NCBI GenBank assembly: GCA_041738285.1
Contig: JBGSQB010000188.1
Location: 1 to 17,153 of the forward strand
DNA from: SZUA-521 sp041738285
GTDB lineage: Bacteria; Pseudomonadota; Gammaproteobacteria; Pseudomonadales; Azotimanducaceae
Reading direction: 5' to 3'
DNA: 17,153 nt
Shown here in pieces: positions 6,647 through 14,052 of this stretch. The position numbers and the translations under genes were made by a program. A model generated the notes under the pieces. It had not been told where the DNA came from. It saw nothing but the letters and a program-made list of their open reading frames with translations, and ran no database searches. Numbering within the stretch: the stretch's first letter is position 1; the number at the start of each line of letters is the position of its first letter.

Positions 6647-8473
6647 GTGCTGAATCTGCCCGACCTCCCGAACGATCACGCAATCGCGGTACTGATGCTC
6701 ATGGTCGTGGCGTTGTATCTGTTCGCGCGCGACGACCTGCCGCTCGAGATCACCAGCATGGGACTCGTGGCCGTCCTCGCGGTCGGCTTTACCCTGTATC
6801 CGTTCCTGATCGACGGCGAACCCATGAGCGCCGCGCGGTTCTTCGAAGGATTCGGTCACGAGGCTCTGATCGCGGTCTGCGCCTTGATGGTGGTAGGCCA
6901 GGGACTGGTGCAGACGGCCGCGCTCGAGCCCGTTGGCAGAGTGCTCGCCACCGCCTGGGGCCGGTTGCCTTTTCTGTCTCTGATCGCAACGCTTCTGATC
7001 GCGGGCGTGCTCTCGGCATTCGTCAACAACACACCGATCGTGGTGTTGCTGCTGCCCATTCTGGTGGGCGTGTGCCTGCGCACGGGCACCTCCGCAGCGG
7101 GAGTGCTGATGCCGATGGGCTTCGCGACCGTGATTGGCGGGATGGCGACCACCATTGGCACATCGACCAACCTGCTGGTAGTGAGCGTCGCCCACGACCT
7201 CGGCATGCGGCGCCTCGAGATGTTCGACTTCGCCGCGCCCGCGGTCATAGCAGGTCTGGTCGGCGCGGCATACCTGTGGCTGATCGCACCGCGGCTCTTG
7301 CCGCACCGGGATCTGGATCTGGCGGATGCGTCGCCGCGGCTATTCGAAGCGCGACTGGAGATCGAAGACAACAGCCCGGCGGTCGGCCAACGGCTGGCGG
7401 ATGCGATCGGCATGACCCACGGCGAGATGAAGGTGGTACGCATTCGACGGGGCGATACGTTCCTGTATCCGCTGCCCGACGTGCGCCTGCGTGCGGGCGA
7501 TCGGCTCCGCATCAGCGATACGCCATCGAACCTGAAACGGTTCGAAACCACGCTCAAGGGCACGCTGTACTCGGGCGACCGCATCGTCGATGCCGACAAT
7601 CCGCTCCAGGCCGAAGGTCAGACCCTCGCGGAAGTCGCGGTCGTGCAGGGTTCTGCGCTTGATCGCGCGAACCTGCGTTACGCGCAGTTTCTGAGCCGCT
7701 ATCAACTCGCCGTGGTCGCGTTGCATCGCGCCGGCCGCGAGATTCTGCCGCCGACCGAAGAGATCCATGACGTCGCGCTCGCGCCGGGCGATGTGCTGCT
7801 GGTGCAGGGATCCCGCGAGCACATCCGCGAGATCAAACAAAGCCCGGACTTTCTGGTGCTCGATGGGTCGATGGAGCTGCCGCACACCTCAAAAGCGCCA
7901 CTTGCACTCGGCATTCTCACTGCGGTTGTGGTGATCGCGGCGCTTGGCATCATGCCGATTGCGGTCAGCGCCGTCGCCGGTGCCGCGCTGATGGTATTCA
8001 CCCGCTGCCTCGACATGTCGACCGCGCTGCGCGCAGTCACTCCGTCGGTATTCTTCGTGGTGGTGGCGAGTCTGGCGCTCGGGCGCGCGTTGACGGATAC
8101 CGGCGGTACCCAATACATCACGGAGCTATTCCTGTTCCTGACCTACGGCGCACCGCCCATCGTGGTGCTGTCCGGACTGATGACGATGCTCGCCGTACTC
8201 ACCAACATCGTGTCGAACAACGCGGCCGCGGTGATCGGGACACCGATTGCGATCGCCATCGCCGCCAAACTCGGACTTCCCCCGGAACCGTTCGTGCTGG
8301 CCGTCCTGTTCGGTGCCAACATGAGCTTCTGCACGCCGATGGCCTATCAGACCAACCTGTTGGTCATGGCCGCCGGAAACTACAAGTTCTCGGAGTTCGT
8401 CAAAGTCGGGGTGCCACTCACGATCATCATGCTGGTGACGTTGACGTGGCTATTGGACGCGCTCTACCTCTGA
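6647..8473 (+). CDS. DASS (SLC13-type) anion symporter with two RCK_C domains
   Basis: Inner-membrane carrier of the divalent anion:Na+ symporter family, probably for sulfate, thiosulfate or dicarboxylates; the substrate is not resolvable here. The 608-residue length and plan match the bacterial YfbS-like branch. N-terminal membrane half (about 11-216) with the hairpin NNTP (127-130) and the sodium-site motif GTSTN (171-175). Two cytoplasmic RCK_C (TrkA-C) domains follow, at about 230-303 and 325-403. The C-terminal membrane half (about 416-606) carries SNN (523-525) and YQTN (567-570), repeating the first-half motifs as expected from the inverted duplication. The start is the GTG at 6647; the nearest upstream in-frame stop is at 6584, and no strong Shine-Dalgarno precedes the GTG. 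RCK_C domains usually bind small ligands, so allosteric control of transport is likely. The gene is divergent from the exporter gene. Confidence 0.9.
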   Translation: MLNLPDLPNDHAIAVLMLMVVALYLFARDDLPLEITSMGLVAVLAVGFTLYPFLIDGEPMSAARFFEGFGHEALIAVCALMVVGQGLVQTAALEPVGRVLATAWGRLPFLSLIATLLIAGVLSAFVNNTPIVVLLLPILVGVCLRTGTSAAGVLMPMGFATVIGGMATTIGTSTNLLVVSVAHDLGMRRLEMFDFAAPAVIAGLVGAAYLWLIAPRLLPHRDLDLADASPRLFEARLEIEDNSPAVGQRLADAIGMTHGEMKVVRIRRGDTFLYPLPDVRLRAGDRLRISDTPSNLKRFETTLKGTLYSGDRIVDADNPLQAEGQTLAEVAVVQGSALDRANLRYAQFLSRYQLAVVALHRAGREILPPTEEIHDVALAPGDVLLVQGSREHIREIKQSPDFLVLDGSMELPHTSKAPLALGILTAVVVIAALGIMPIAVSAVAGAALMVFTRCLDMSTALRAVTPSVFFVVVASLALGRALTDTGGTQYITELFLFLTYGAPPIVVLSGLMTMLAVLTNIVSNNAAAVIGTPIAIAIAAKLGLPPEPFVLAVLFGANMSFCTPMAYQTNLLVMAAGNYKFSEFVKVGVPLTIIMLVTLTWLLDALYL

Positions 8474-8613
8474 GGTAACGACTTCACTGCGGTTCGTACG
8501 ACGCGACGTGCCGGCTTGGCGGATGCGCCGGGCGTATGTGATGCGTGCGGCTCCCGTGCGACACGGTTCTTCGACTCCTGCGCGATCAGCCGGGATTCGC
8601 TCCGATCGATCAT
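8464..8613 (-). CDS. Possible small basic protein (49 aa), unknown function
   Basis: An ORF from ATG 8613 to TAG 8464-8466. AGGAG (8625-8621) lies seven bases before the ATG, one of the better ribosome-binding sites in the window and the main reason to take the ORF seriously. The product starts MIDRSESRLIAQESKNRVAR and ends RRVVRTAVKSLPQR. It is Arg/Lys-rich, with no membrane segment and no recognised motif. Its last 10 bases overlap the end of the convergent DASS gene. It lies about 100 bases downstream of the HAD gene on the same strand, a gap in which no clear promoter or terminator was seen. It could be chance; an in-frame ATG at 8682 would extend it to 72 residues. Confidence 0.38.
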   Translation of the reverse strand: MIDRSESRLIAQESKNRVAREPHASHTPGASAKPARRVVRTAVKSLPQR

Positions 8614-8715
8614 GACCTGACTCCTAATCTGGTGGCGCGATCTTGCCGTAACGGCCACGCGCGGATCGTTCGACCGGATCACAGATCAGCAGGTCACATA
8701 CAAACCAAATCAGCG

Positions 8716-9390
8716 CTAGCGCGCGGCGAGGCACGTGCTCAGCAGGTCGGCCGCGTCGTCAAGGCTCGCCATGACGACGTGCGCAAGCCCCGGCTGCGGT
8801 TCGAGCAGATCGGGCACTTGCACCACCCACAGCCCCGCGCCGGAGGCGGAGCGGGCGCCGTTGTTCGAATCCTCGAACGCCCAGCATTGAGCTGGCTCGA
8901 CACCGAGGCGCGCCGTTGCCGCGAGATAGGGTTCGGGGTCGGGCTTGGCCGCCACCACCTGATCACCGCCGATCACCACACTGAAGAATCCGTCGAGGCC
9001 GGCCAGTTCCAGCTTGCGGCGGGCCGTCGCAATTCGGGTCGACGTGGCGAGCGCGATGGGCAGCCCCATTGTCCGGCCCAACTCGAGGATGCGCATGGCG
9101 CCGGGGCGCTGCGCCACCGGCCTATGGAGGACCTGGTCGTGATAGCTGCCCATCCACGTGGCGGCGACGGCATCGTAGGGAAACGATGCGCCATAGTGAT
9201 CGGTCAGAATTCGCCGCGTGTGCTCATCGCGCGTACCGACGCACGCAAGGTACGCGGTGCGATCGAAATCGAATCCGTGTGCGGCCATGGCCGCTTCGAA
9301 TTCGGCCATGGCGAGCCGTTCCGTGTCGAGGAGCAGCCCATCCATGTCGAACACGAGGCCATGGGGAACTGGCCTCGACCGATTGCTCAA
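8716..9390 (-). CDS. HAD superfamily phosphatase/mutase-like hydrolase
   Basis: Cytoplasmic HAD hydrolase of the beta-phosphoglucomutase/phosphoglycolate-phosphatase-like group, acting on an unknown small phosphate ester. All four motifs are present: FDMDGLLLDTE (nucleophile Asp15, acid/base Asp17), ATST (116-118 region), Lys149 in AAKPDPEPY, and FEDSNNG (Glu173/Asp174). A helical C1 cap occupies about 20-90. Total length is 224 residues, normal for the group. The start is a TTG (9390-9388) whose last bases overlap the acnA stop as TTGA. No ATG or GTG lies in frame for many codons upstream, and the next GTG is only three codons before motif I. This suggests translational coupling to acnA and a modest protein level. 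Whether it deals with a damaged or side-product metabolite of central metabolism is speculation. Confidence 0.9.
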   Translation of the reverse strand: MSNRSRPVPHGLVFDMDGLLLDTERLAMAEFEAAMAAHGFDFDRTAYLACVGTRDEHTRRILTDHYGASFPYDAVAATWMGSYHDQVLHRPVAQRPGAMRILELGRTMGLPIALATSTRIATARRKLELAGLDGFFSVVIGGDQVVAAKPDPEPYLAATARLGVEPAQCWAFEDSNNGARSASGAGLWVVQVPDLLEPQPGLAHVVMASLDDAADLLSTCLAAR

Positions 9391-12062
9391 GCCGCCGTCT
9401 GCACGAGGTTGTTCAGCACGTACTGCAGGATGCCCCCACTCTTGAAGTAGGAGATCTCGTTGTCGGTGTTGAGACGGCTCGTGACCGTCACCGTTTCGGA
9501 CTTACCGCCGGGGCGCGTGATCACGAGTTCCAGATCCTGTGCGGGGGTTACGTCCTTCACACCCTTGGGCAGCCGGATGTCGATGATTTCCTCTCCCGTG
9601 AGCTTCAGCGTCTTGCGCGTGACGCCTTCCTTGAATTGGAGCGGCAGAATACCCATGCCAATGAGGTTCGAGCGATGAATCCGCTCGAAGCTCTCGGTGA
9701 TCACCGCCTTCACACCCAGGAGCCGTGTCCCCTTGGCCGCCCAGTCGCGGCTCGACCCGGTGCCGTACTCCTGGCCGGCAAACACGACGAGCGGTATGCC
9801 CTCGCCTTGATAGCGCATGGCCGCATCGTAGATCGACAGCACTTCGCCGCTGCCGATGTGCTTCGTGTATCCGCCTTCTTTGCCCGGCGCCATTTCGTTC
9901 TTGATGCGGATGTTGGCGAACGTGCCGCGCATCATCACTTCGTGGTTGCCACGCCGCGAGCCATACGAGTTGAACTCGGCGACGTCCACGCCATGCTGCT
10001 GCAGGTACTGCCCAGCCGGGCTGTCGGCCTGGATCTCGCCCGCGGGCGAGATGTGGTCGGTGGTCACCGAGTCGCCAAGCAGCGCCAGCACCCGGGCGCC
10101 CTTGAGTTCGACGCTCTGATCGACATCGACCCCGACTTTGAAGAACGGCGGCTGTTTGATGTAGGTCGAGTTCTCCCAGCTATACGTGCCCTTGGCGTCA
10201 ACCTTGATCGCCTGCCAGGCCGCAGGCCCGGTGAACACGTCGGCGTACTGACGCTCGAACATGTCGGCCGACACACCGGCCACCGCATCGGCCACTTCCT
10301 GCGTGGACGGCCAGATGTCCTTCAAGAACACGTCTTTACCCTTCGCGTCCTTGCCGACCGGATCCTTCGACAGGTCGATGCGCGTGGTGCCCGCAAGCGC
10401 GAAAGCGACCACGAGCGGCGGTGAAGCGAGCCAGTTGGCGCGCACGAGTTGATGCACACGGCCTTCGAAGTTGCGGTTGCCCGACAACACGCTCGACACC
10501 ACCAGATTGGACTGTTCGATGGCGGCGCCAATGGCGTCCGGTAGCGGGCCGGAGTTGCCAATACAGGTCGTGCACCCATAACCCACGAGATTGAATCCGA
10601 GTCCGTCGAGCGACTTCTGCAGCCCCGACTTCTCGAGGTATTCAGTGACGACTTTGGAGCCCGGCGCAAGCGAGGTCTTGACCCAGGGTTTGACCTTCAT
10701 GCCAAGCGCCAGCGCCTTCTTGGCGACGAGACCGGCACCCAGCATCACCGCAGGATTCGATGTGTTGGTACAGGAGGTAATGGCGGCAATCACGACATCG
10801 CCATGACCGAGATCGTATTTTTCGCCCTTGACGGCCACCCGTTTGTCTTCCTTAACGCCCGACAGTTCCAACGACGCATCGAAAGCTTTCCTCATGCCGC
10901 TCATCGCGACCCGATCCTGGGGCCGCTTCGGGCCCGCAAGGCTCGGCACGACCGATGCGAGGTCGAGCTCCAGCGTATCGGTGTACACGGCATCCGGGGT
11001 GCTTGCGTCGCGCCACATGCCCTGCGCCTTTGCGTACGCTTCCACCAGCGCCACGGTCTCTGCCGGCCGACCGGACAGATTCAGGTACTTGATCGTTTCC
11101 TCGTCGATTGGGAAGAAACCGCAGGTCGCGCCGTACTCCGGCGCCATGTTGGCAATGGTTGCGCGATCCGCAAGGCTCAGGTGCCCGAGTCCTTCACCGA
11201 AAAATTCGACGAACTTGTCGACGACGCCCTTCTTGCGCAGCATCTCGACCACGCGCAGGACGAGGTCGGTCGCTGTGATGCCGTCGTTCAGGCGGCCCGC
11301 AAGGCGGAATCCGATGACATCGGGAATCAGCATCGAGATGGGCTGCCCCAGCATCGCCGCTTCCGCCTCGATGCCGCCTACGCCCCAACCCAGCACACCG
11401 AGTCCATTGATCATGGTGGTGTGACTGTCCGTGCCGACCAGCGTATCCGGGTAGGCAGTAGTGCGCCCGTTCTCGGTCTTGGTCCACACGGTCTTGGCGA
11501 GGTATTCGAGATTGACCTGGTGGCAGATGCCGGTACCGGGTGGAACTACGCGGAAGTTGTCGAATGCCTGCTGGCCCCAGCGCAGAAATCGATAGCGCTC
11601 GCGATTGCGCTCCATTTCAATGGCGACATTCTCGTCGAACGCTTCCGCGGAGCCGAACTTGTCGACCATCACCGAATGATCGATCACGAGATCGACCGGG
11701 GACAGGGGATTGATGATGTTGGGATCCTTCCCCGCTGCGACGACCGCGCTGCGCATGGCGGCAAGATCGGCAACGCCCGGCACGCCGGTGAAGTCCTGCA
11801 TCAGCACCCGGGCCGGTCGAAACGCGATTTCTTCGGCCTTGGGTGGCTTCACCGCCCAATTACCGAGCGCCTTGATGTCCTCGGCACGCACGCTGTTGCC
11901 ATCTTCGAATCGCAGCAGGTTCTCCAGCAGGATCTTCAGCGACATGGGCAGCTTCGACACCGCGCCGATTCCCGCCTTCTCAGCGGCCGGCAAGCTGTAA
12001 TAGTCATACGCGGCACCGCCGACGGTGAGCGTCTTGCGGGCCTTGAAGCTGTCGTTACTCAT
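9387..12062 (-). CDS. acnA: Aconitate hydratase A
   Basis: Interconverts citrate and isocitrate through cis-aconitate in the TCA and glyoxylate cycles, in the cytoplasm, using a [4Fe-4S] cluster. The protein has 891 residues, the same length as E. coli AcnA, and covers the whole fold: catalytic domains 1-3, a linker, and the swivelling domain 4 from about 660. Cluster ligands are Cys431 in ITSCTNTSNP and Cys497/Cys500 in GYGCTTCIGNSGPL; their spacing (66 and 3) equals that of E. coli Cys435/501/504. The start at 12062 is supported by AAGGAG six bases upstream. The C-terminal codons overlap the HAD gene by four bases. No clear promoter was seen in the 91 bases ahead of it, so it may be partly read from the K+ channel gene upstream. 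Confidence 0.98.
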   Translation of the reverse strand: MSNDSFKARKTLTVGGAAYDYYSLPAAEKAGIGAVSKLPMSLKILLENLLRFEDGNSVRAEDIKALGNWAVKPPKAEEIAFRPARVLMQDFTGVPGVADLAAMRSAVVAAGKDPNIINPLSPVDLVIDHSVMVDKFGSAEAFDENVAIEMERNRERYRFLRWGQQAFDNFRVVPPGTGICHQVNLEYLAKTVWTKTENGRTTAYPDTLVGTDSHTTMINGLGVLGWGVGGIEAEAAMLGQPISMLIPDVIGFRLAGRLNDGITATDLVLRVVEMLRKKGVVDKFVEFFGEGLGHLSLADRATIANMAPEYGATCGFFPIDEETIKYLNLSGRPAETVALVEAYAKAQGMWRDASTPDAVYTDTLELDLASVVPSLAGPKRPQDRVAMSGMRKAFDASLELSGVKEDKRVAVKGEKYDLGHGDVVIAAITSCTNTSNPAVMLGAGLVAKKALALGMKVKPWVKTSLAPGSKVVTEYLEKSGLQKSLDGLGFNLVGYGCTTCIGNSGPLPDAIGAAIEQSNLVVSSVLSGNRNFEGRVHQLVRANWLASPPLVVAFALAGTTRIDLSKDPVGKDAKGKDVFLKDIWPSTQEVADAVAGVSADMFERQYADVFTGPAAWQAIKVDAKGTYSWENSTYIKQPPFFKVGVDVDQSVELKGARVLALLGDSVTTDHISPAGEIQADSPAGQYLQQHGVDVAEFNSYGSRRGNHEVMMRGTFANIRIKNEMAPGKEGGYTKHIGSGEVLSIYDAAMRYQGEGIPLVVFAGQEYGTGSSRDWAAKGTRLLGVKAVITESFERIHRSNLIGMGILPLQFKEGVTRKTLKLTGEEIIDIRLPKGVKDVTPAQDLELVITRPGGKSETVTVTSRLNTDNEISYFKSGGILQYVLNNLVQTAA

Positions 12063-12153
12063 CCGAATCTCCTTGTCGCGACACCCGACACATCAGTGGC
12101 AGGCGAAAAAGGGCGTTCATTTTGCACGAAAGGCCGCCAGGGACGAAATCCGG

Positions 12154-12990
12154 TCAACCCGGCGCGTCGGCCTCATCGATTATGCGTTCGTGCAGCAGGG
12201 AGCCGCACCGGTAGCAGAAGGCTGCCTCGTCGCGATGCCCTTCGGCCGCGCAGACGCGGCAGGTGAAGGTATTGGCGCGCTTGCGCATCGCATCGGTCAT
12301 CTGCACGGTCACGATGCCGGTTGGCACCGCAATGATGCCGTAGCCCATGATCATGACGATCGCGGCAATGAACTGTCCCAGCGGCGTGGACGGCGATATG
12401 TCGCCATAACCCACTGTGGTCAGCGTCACTACGGCCCAGTACATGCTGCGCGGAATGCTGGTGAATCCATTCTCCTCACCCTCCACCACATACATGATCG
12501 AGCCGAACACGACCACCAACGTGAGTACCGCGATCAGAAACACTGTGATCTTGCGGCCGCTGCGACGCATTGCCCCCATCAGCACTTCCGCTTCGCCAAC
12601 GAACCGGAACAGCCGCAGCACGCGGAAGATACGCAGCACCCTCAGTACGCGCACCGCGAGCAGGTACTGTGCACCCGGAATCAGTGCGCTGATCAGCGTC
12701 GGCAGGAAACCGAACAGATCAACGATGCCGTAGAAGCTGCGGGCGTACTCGGCGGGACGTTCGATGCACCACAGCCTAATCCCGTACTCGAGAGCGAACA
12801 GGACGGTGAATACCCACTCGACGACGTACAGCACATCGCCGTAGCGCGCATGAACGCTGGGAATGGTGTCGAGAAATATCGCGGTTACCGACGCCAGAAT
12901 GGCCACAATCAGGCCGACGTCGAAGGCTTTTCCCGCTCGGGTCTCCGCCTCGAAGATGATGACTCGAAGTCGATCTTTGGGTGCACTCAC
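12154..12990 (-). CDS. Voltage-gated-type K+ channel with C-terminal zinc ribbon
   Basis: Six-TM inner-membrane potassium channel. Numbering from the ATG at 13026, to keep the alternative start visible: S1 at about 36-54, S2 at about 66-86, S3 at about 98-114, S4 at about 121-143, S5 at about 158-182, a pore helix, and the selectivity filter TVGYGD (204-209), then S6 at about 215-242. S4 carries arginines at 126, 129, 132, 135, 138 and 141, exactly every third residue, as in true voltage sensors. After S6 a short tail holds Cys256/Cys259 and Cys271/Cys274 (CxxC-x11-CxxC), a probable zinc ribbon. I chose the GTG at 12990 (residue 13) because the ATG at 13026 lies in the loop of a stable hairpin and related channels start near this point. 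The choice remains open. Confidence 0.88.
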   Translation of the reverse strand: MSAPKDRLRVIIFEAETRAGKAFDVGLIVAILASVTAIFLDTIPSVHARYGDVLYVVEWVFTVLFALEYGIRLWCIERPAEYARSFYGIVDLFGFLPTLISALIPGAQYLLAVRVLRVLRIFRVLRLFRFVGEAEVLMGAMRRSGRKITVFLIAVLTLVVVFGSIMYVVEGEENGFTSIPRSMYWAVVTLTTVGYGDISPSTPLGQFIAAIVMIMGYGIIAVPTGIVTVQMTDAMRKRANTFTCRVCAAEGHRDEAAFCYRCGSLLHERIIDEADAPG

Positions 12991-13011
12991 CCGGCAAGTG
13001 TAGAACGCCGC

Positions 13012-13039
13012 CGGGGTCGGCGTCATCGCGCCGACCCCG
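13012..13039 (-). terminator. Strong stem-loop after hsp20 (possible terminator or attenuator)
   Basis: Perfect 11-base inverted repeat: CGGGGTCGGCG at 13012-13022 and its complement at 13029-13039, with a six-base loop. It begins 15 bases past the hsp20 stop on the minus strand. There is no clean T-run after it, so termination would be weak or Rho-assisted, or the stem may protect the hsp20 mRNA end. The loop contains the ATG at 13026 that could otherwise start the K+ channel gene. Confidence 0.55.
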
Positions 13040-13053
13040 CACGACCTTGGCTA

Positions 13054-13476
13054 TCAGTGCACTTTGACTTCGATTGCCCGCGGCTTCACTTCCGCGCGCT
13101 TGGCGATCGTCAGGTACAGCATCCCGTTCTTGGCGGATGCATCGATCTTGCCCTCGTCGACGTTCTCCGGCAGCCGGAAGCTGCGCGTGAACTTGCCGTA
13201 CCGGCGCTCGATGCGATGCACCTTGCCTTCGGTCTCCTTCTCGTAGCGCCGCTCGCCACTGACCAGCAGCACGCCGTCCTTGACGCTGACCTTGACGTCT
13301 TCGGATGCGACCGCCGGCAGCTCCACATCGATGCGGTAGCCATCATCGGTCTCACGAATGTCGACCGGCGGCGTCCAATCGACACCGCCGAGACCCTCGC
13401 CCAGCGCGTTGCGATTGAAGTCGCCCAACCAGCCGAACAGGTCATCCAGATCGCGAGTGCGTCGAACAATACTCAT
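13054..13476 (-). CDS. hsp20: Small heat-shock protein, Hsp20/alpha-crystallin family
   Basis: ATP-independent holdase chaperone of the cytoplasm that keeps unfolding proteins soluble during heat stress. The 140-residue protein has a short N-terminal arm rich in Asp, Phe and Trp; an alpha-crystallin domain at about 34-126, starting WTPPVDI and including the hallmark NGML (117-120); and a C-terminal IEV (135-137), the IxI/V anchor used for oligomer assembly. The start at 13476 is set by AAGGAG six bases upstream. The frame stays open further 5' to an ATG at 13677, but that stretch contains the promoter and is not protein-like. A close sigma-32 promoter match lies about 63 bases upstream, and the ribosome-binding site can pair with a nearby leader segment, so control at both transcription and translation is plausible. 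Confidence 0.96.
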   Translation of the reverse strand: MSIVRRTRDLDDLFGWLGDFNRNALGEGLGGVDWTPPVDIRETDDGYRIDVELPAVASEDVKVSVKDGVLLVSGERRYEKETEGKVHRIERRYGKFTRSFRLPENVDEGKIDASAKNGMLYLTIAKRAEVKPRAIEVKVH

Positions 13477-13480
13477 GTCT

Positions 13481-13508
13481 TTCTCCTTCGTTTTGTTTAG
13501 CGGAGAAG
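13481..13508 (-). promoter_or_regulatory. Hairpin able to hide the hsp20 ribosome-binding site
   Basis: In the hsp20 leader, TTCTCC (13507-13502) is perfectly complementary to GGAGAA (13486-13481), which contains most of the Shine-Dalgarno. The loop is the A-rich GCTAAACAAAACGAA (15 bases). A six-pair, AU-containing stem over the ribosome-binding site of a heat-shock gene is the basic design of an RNA thermometer. No ROSE motif or four-U box was found. The pairing is visible; temperature control is inference. Confidence 0.42.
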
Positions 13509-13538
13509 CGGCCCATGCCGTCCCGTCTACGCACCCTT

Positions 13539-13566
13539 CAATGGGGTTCGCCCGGGACAGTTCAAG
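13539..13566 (-). promoter_or_regulatory. Sigma-32 (RpoH) heat-shock promoter of hsp20
   Basis: Minus strand: CTTGAAC (13566-13560), a 13-base spacer, then CCCCATTG (13546-13539). The sigma-32 consensus is CTTGAAA, 13-14 bases, CCCCATNT; each box differs at a single final base. The predicted start near 13532 gives an hsp20 leader of about 55 bases. The -35 box forms half of the palindrome TTCAAGGCCTTGAA (13561-13574). Confidence 0.85.
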
Positions 13567-13568
13567 GC

Positions 13569-13596
13569 CTTGAAATCGGCCCACAGATCCCCAACC
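13569..13596 (+). promoter_or_regulatory. Possible divergent sigma-32 promoter for the flavoprotein gene
   Basis: Plus strand: CTTGAAA (13569-13575, 7 of 7), a 13-base spacer, then CCCCAACC (13589-13596; the first five bases match CCCCATNT). The predicted start near 13603 lies 24 bases before the ATG at 13627. Its -35 box shares the palindrome TTCAAGGCCTTGAA with the hsp20 promoter, so the two would compete or fire back to back. The weaker -10 makes this less certain than the hsp20 promoter. Confidence 0.55.
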
Positions 13597-13626
13597 ATCG
13601 CACTTCACCCGACACGGACGCGTGCG

Positions 13627-14052
13627 ATGACCCGGATGACACAAGCCGAGAAGGAATCGTTCCTCGCCGATCTGCACGTCGGTGTGCTGAGCATCGCTCA
13701 GGAGGGTCGGGGCCCGATGACGGTGCCGGTCTGGTACATGTACGAACCCGGCGGCGAGCTGTGGTTTCTCACCGGCCCCGACTCACGCAAAGGCAAGCTG
13801 CTGCGCAAAGGGGTGCGTGTGAGTCTCTGTGCGCAAACTGAGGCGCCCCCGTACAAATACGTCAGCATCGAAGGTGCAGTCACGGGCATCGACGTTGCCG
13901 ATCGAGAAACTCAGGGACGTCCAATGGCGCGGCGCTATCTGGGCAAAGCGATGGGCGATCAGTACATCGAACGCAGCGGTTCCGATGAGAGCGTCTGCGT
14001 GCGGGTGACGCCGGAACGCTGGCTGGCGGTGGACTACGGCAAGGCGGTATAG
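13627..14052 (+). CDS. Pyridoxamine 5'-phosphate oxidase-like FMN-binding protein
   Basis: A 141-residue protein of the PNPOx-like split-barrel flavin fold. Visible family features are the opening helix FLADLHVGVLSI (12-23), the strand pair MTVPVWYMYEPGGELWFLT (31-49) that lines the flavin site, the phosphate-binding-like SRKGKLLRKG (53-62) and the strand VSLCAQTEAPPYKYVSIEG (65-83). These small proteins act as FMN- or F420-dependent oxidoreductases or heme/flavin-binding proteins; the substrate is not predictable here. The start is ATG 13627; ATG 13636 is equally possible, and neither has a strong ribosome-binding site. The gene is divergent from hsp20 and may share heat-shock control. Its TAG (14050-14052) directly abuts the repeat that follows. 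Confidence 0.8.
   Translation: MTRMTQAEKESFLADLHVGVLSIAQEGRGPMTVPVWYMYEPGGELWFLTGPDSRKGKLLRKGVRVSLCAQTEAPPYKYVSIEGAVTGIDVADRETQGRPMARRYLGKAMGDQYIERSGSDESVCVRVTPERWLAVDYGKAV

Noticed and set aside
6379..7662. Plus-strand ORF (427 codons) overlapping the start of the DASS transporter in another frame
   Set aside because: The overlapping frame encodes a well-conserved membrane protein; this one is Arg-rich shadow sequence.
9069..10424. Plus-strand ORF (451 codons) across the HAD gene and the acnA 3' end
   Set aside because: Antisense to two conserved genes, with His/Arg-rich composition and no recognisable motif.
11696..11712. Third copy of the GGGGACAG repeat motif inside acnA
   Set aside because: The match is short, has no inverted partner, and encodes the conserved Leu-Ser-Pro-Val-Asp segment of aconitase, so it is coincidental.
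10803..12266. Long plus-strand ORF (487 codons) antisense to acnA
   Set aside because: It lies across highly conserved aconitase coding sequence; the translation shows no domain and has shadow-frame composition.
12025..13500. Long plus-strand ORF (491 codons) antisense to the K+ channel and hsp20 genes
   Set aside because: It runs opposite two clearly recognisable genes and their promoter, and its translation is His/Arg/Gln-rich low-complexity sequence typical of antisense frames in GC-rich DNA.
13477..13677. N-terminal extension of Hsp20 from the in-frame ATG at 13677
   Set aside because: The extension covers the sigma-32 promoter and the Shine-Dalgarno, and is not protein-like. The ATG at 13476 has an ideal ribosome-binding site.
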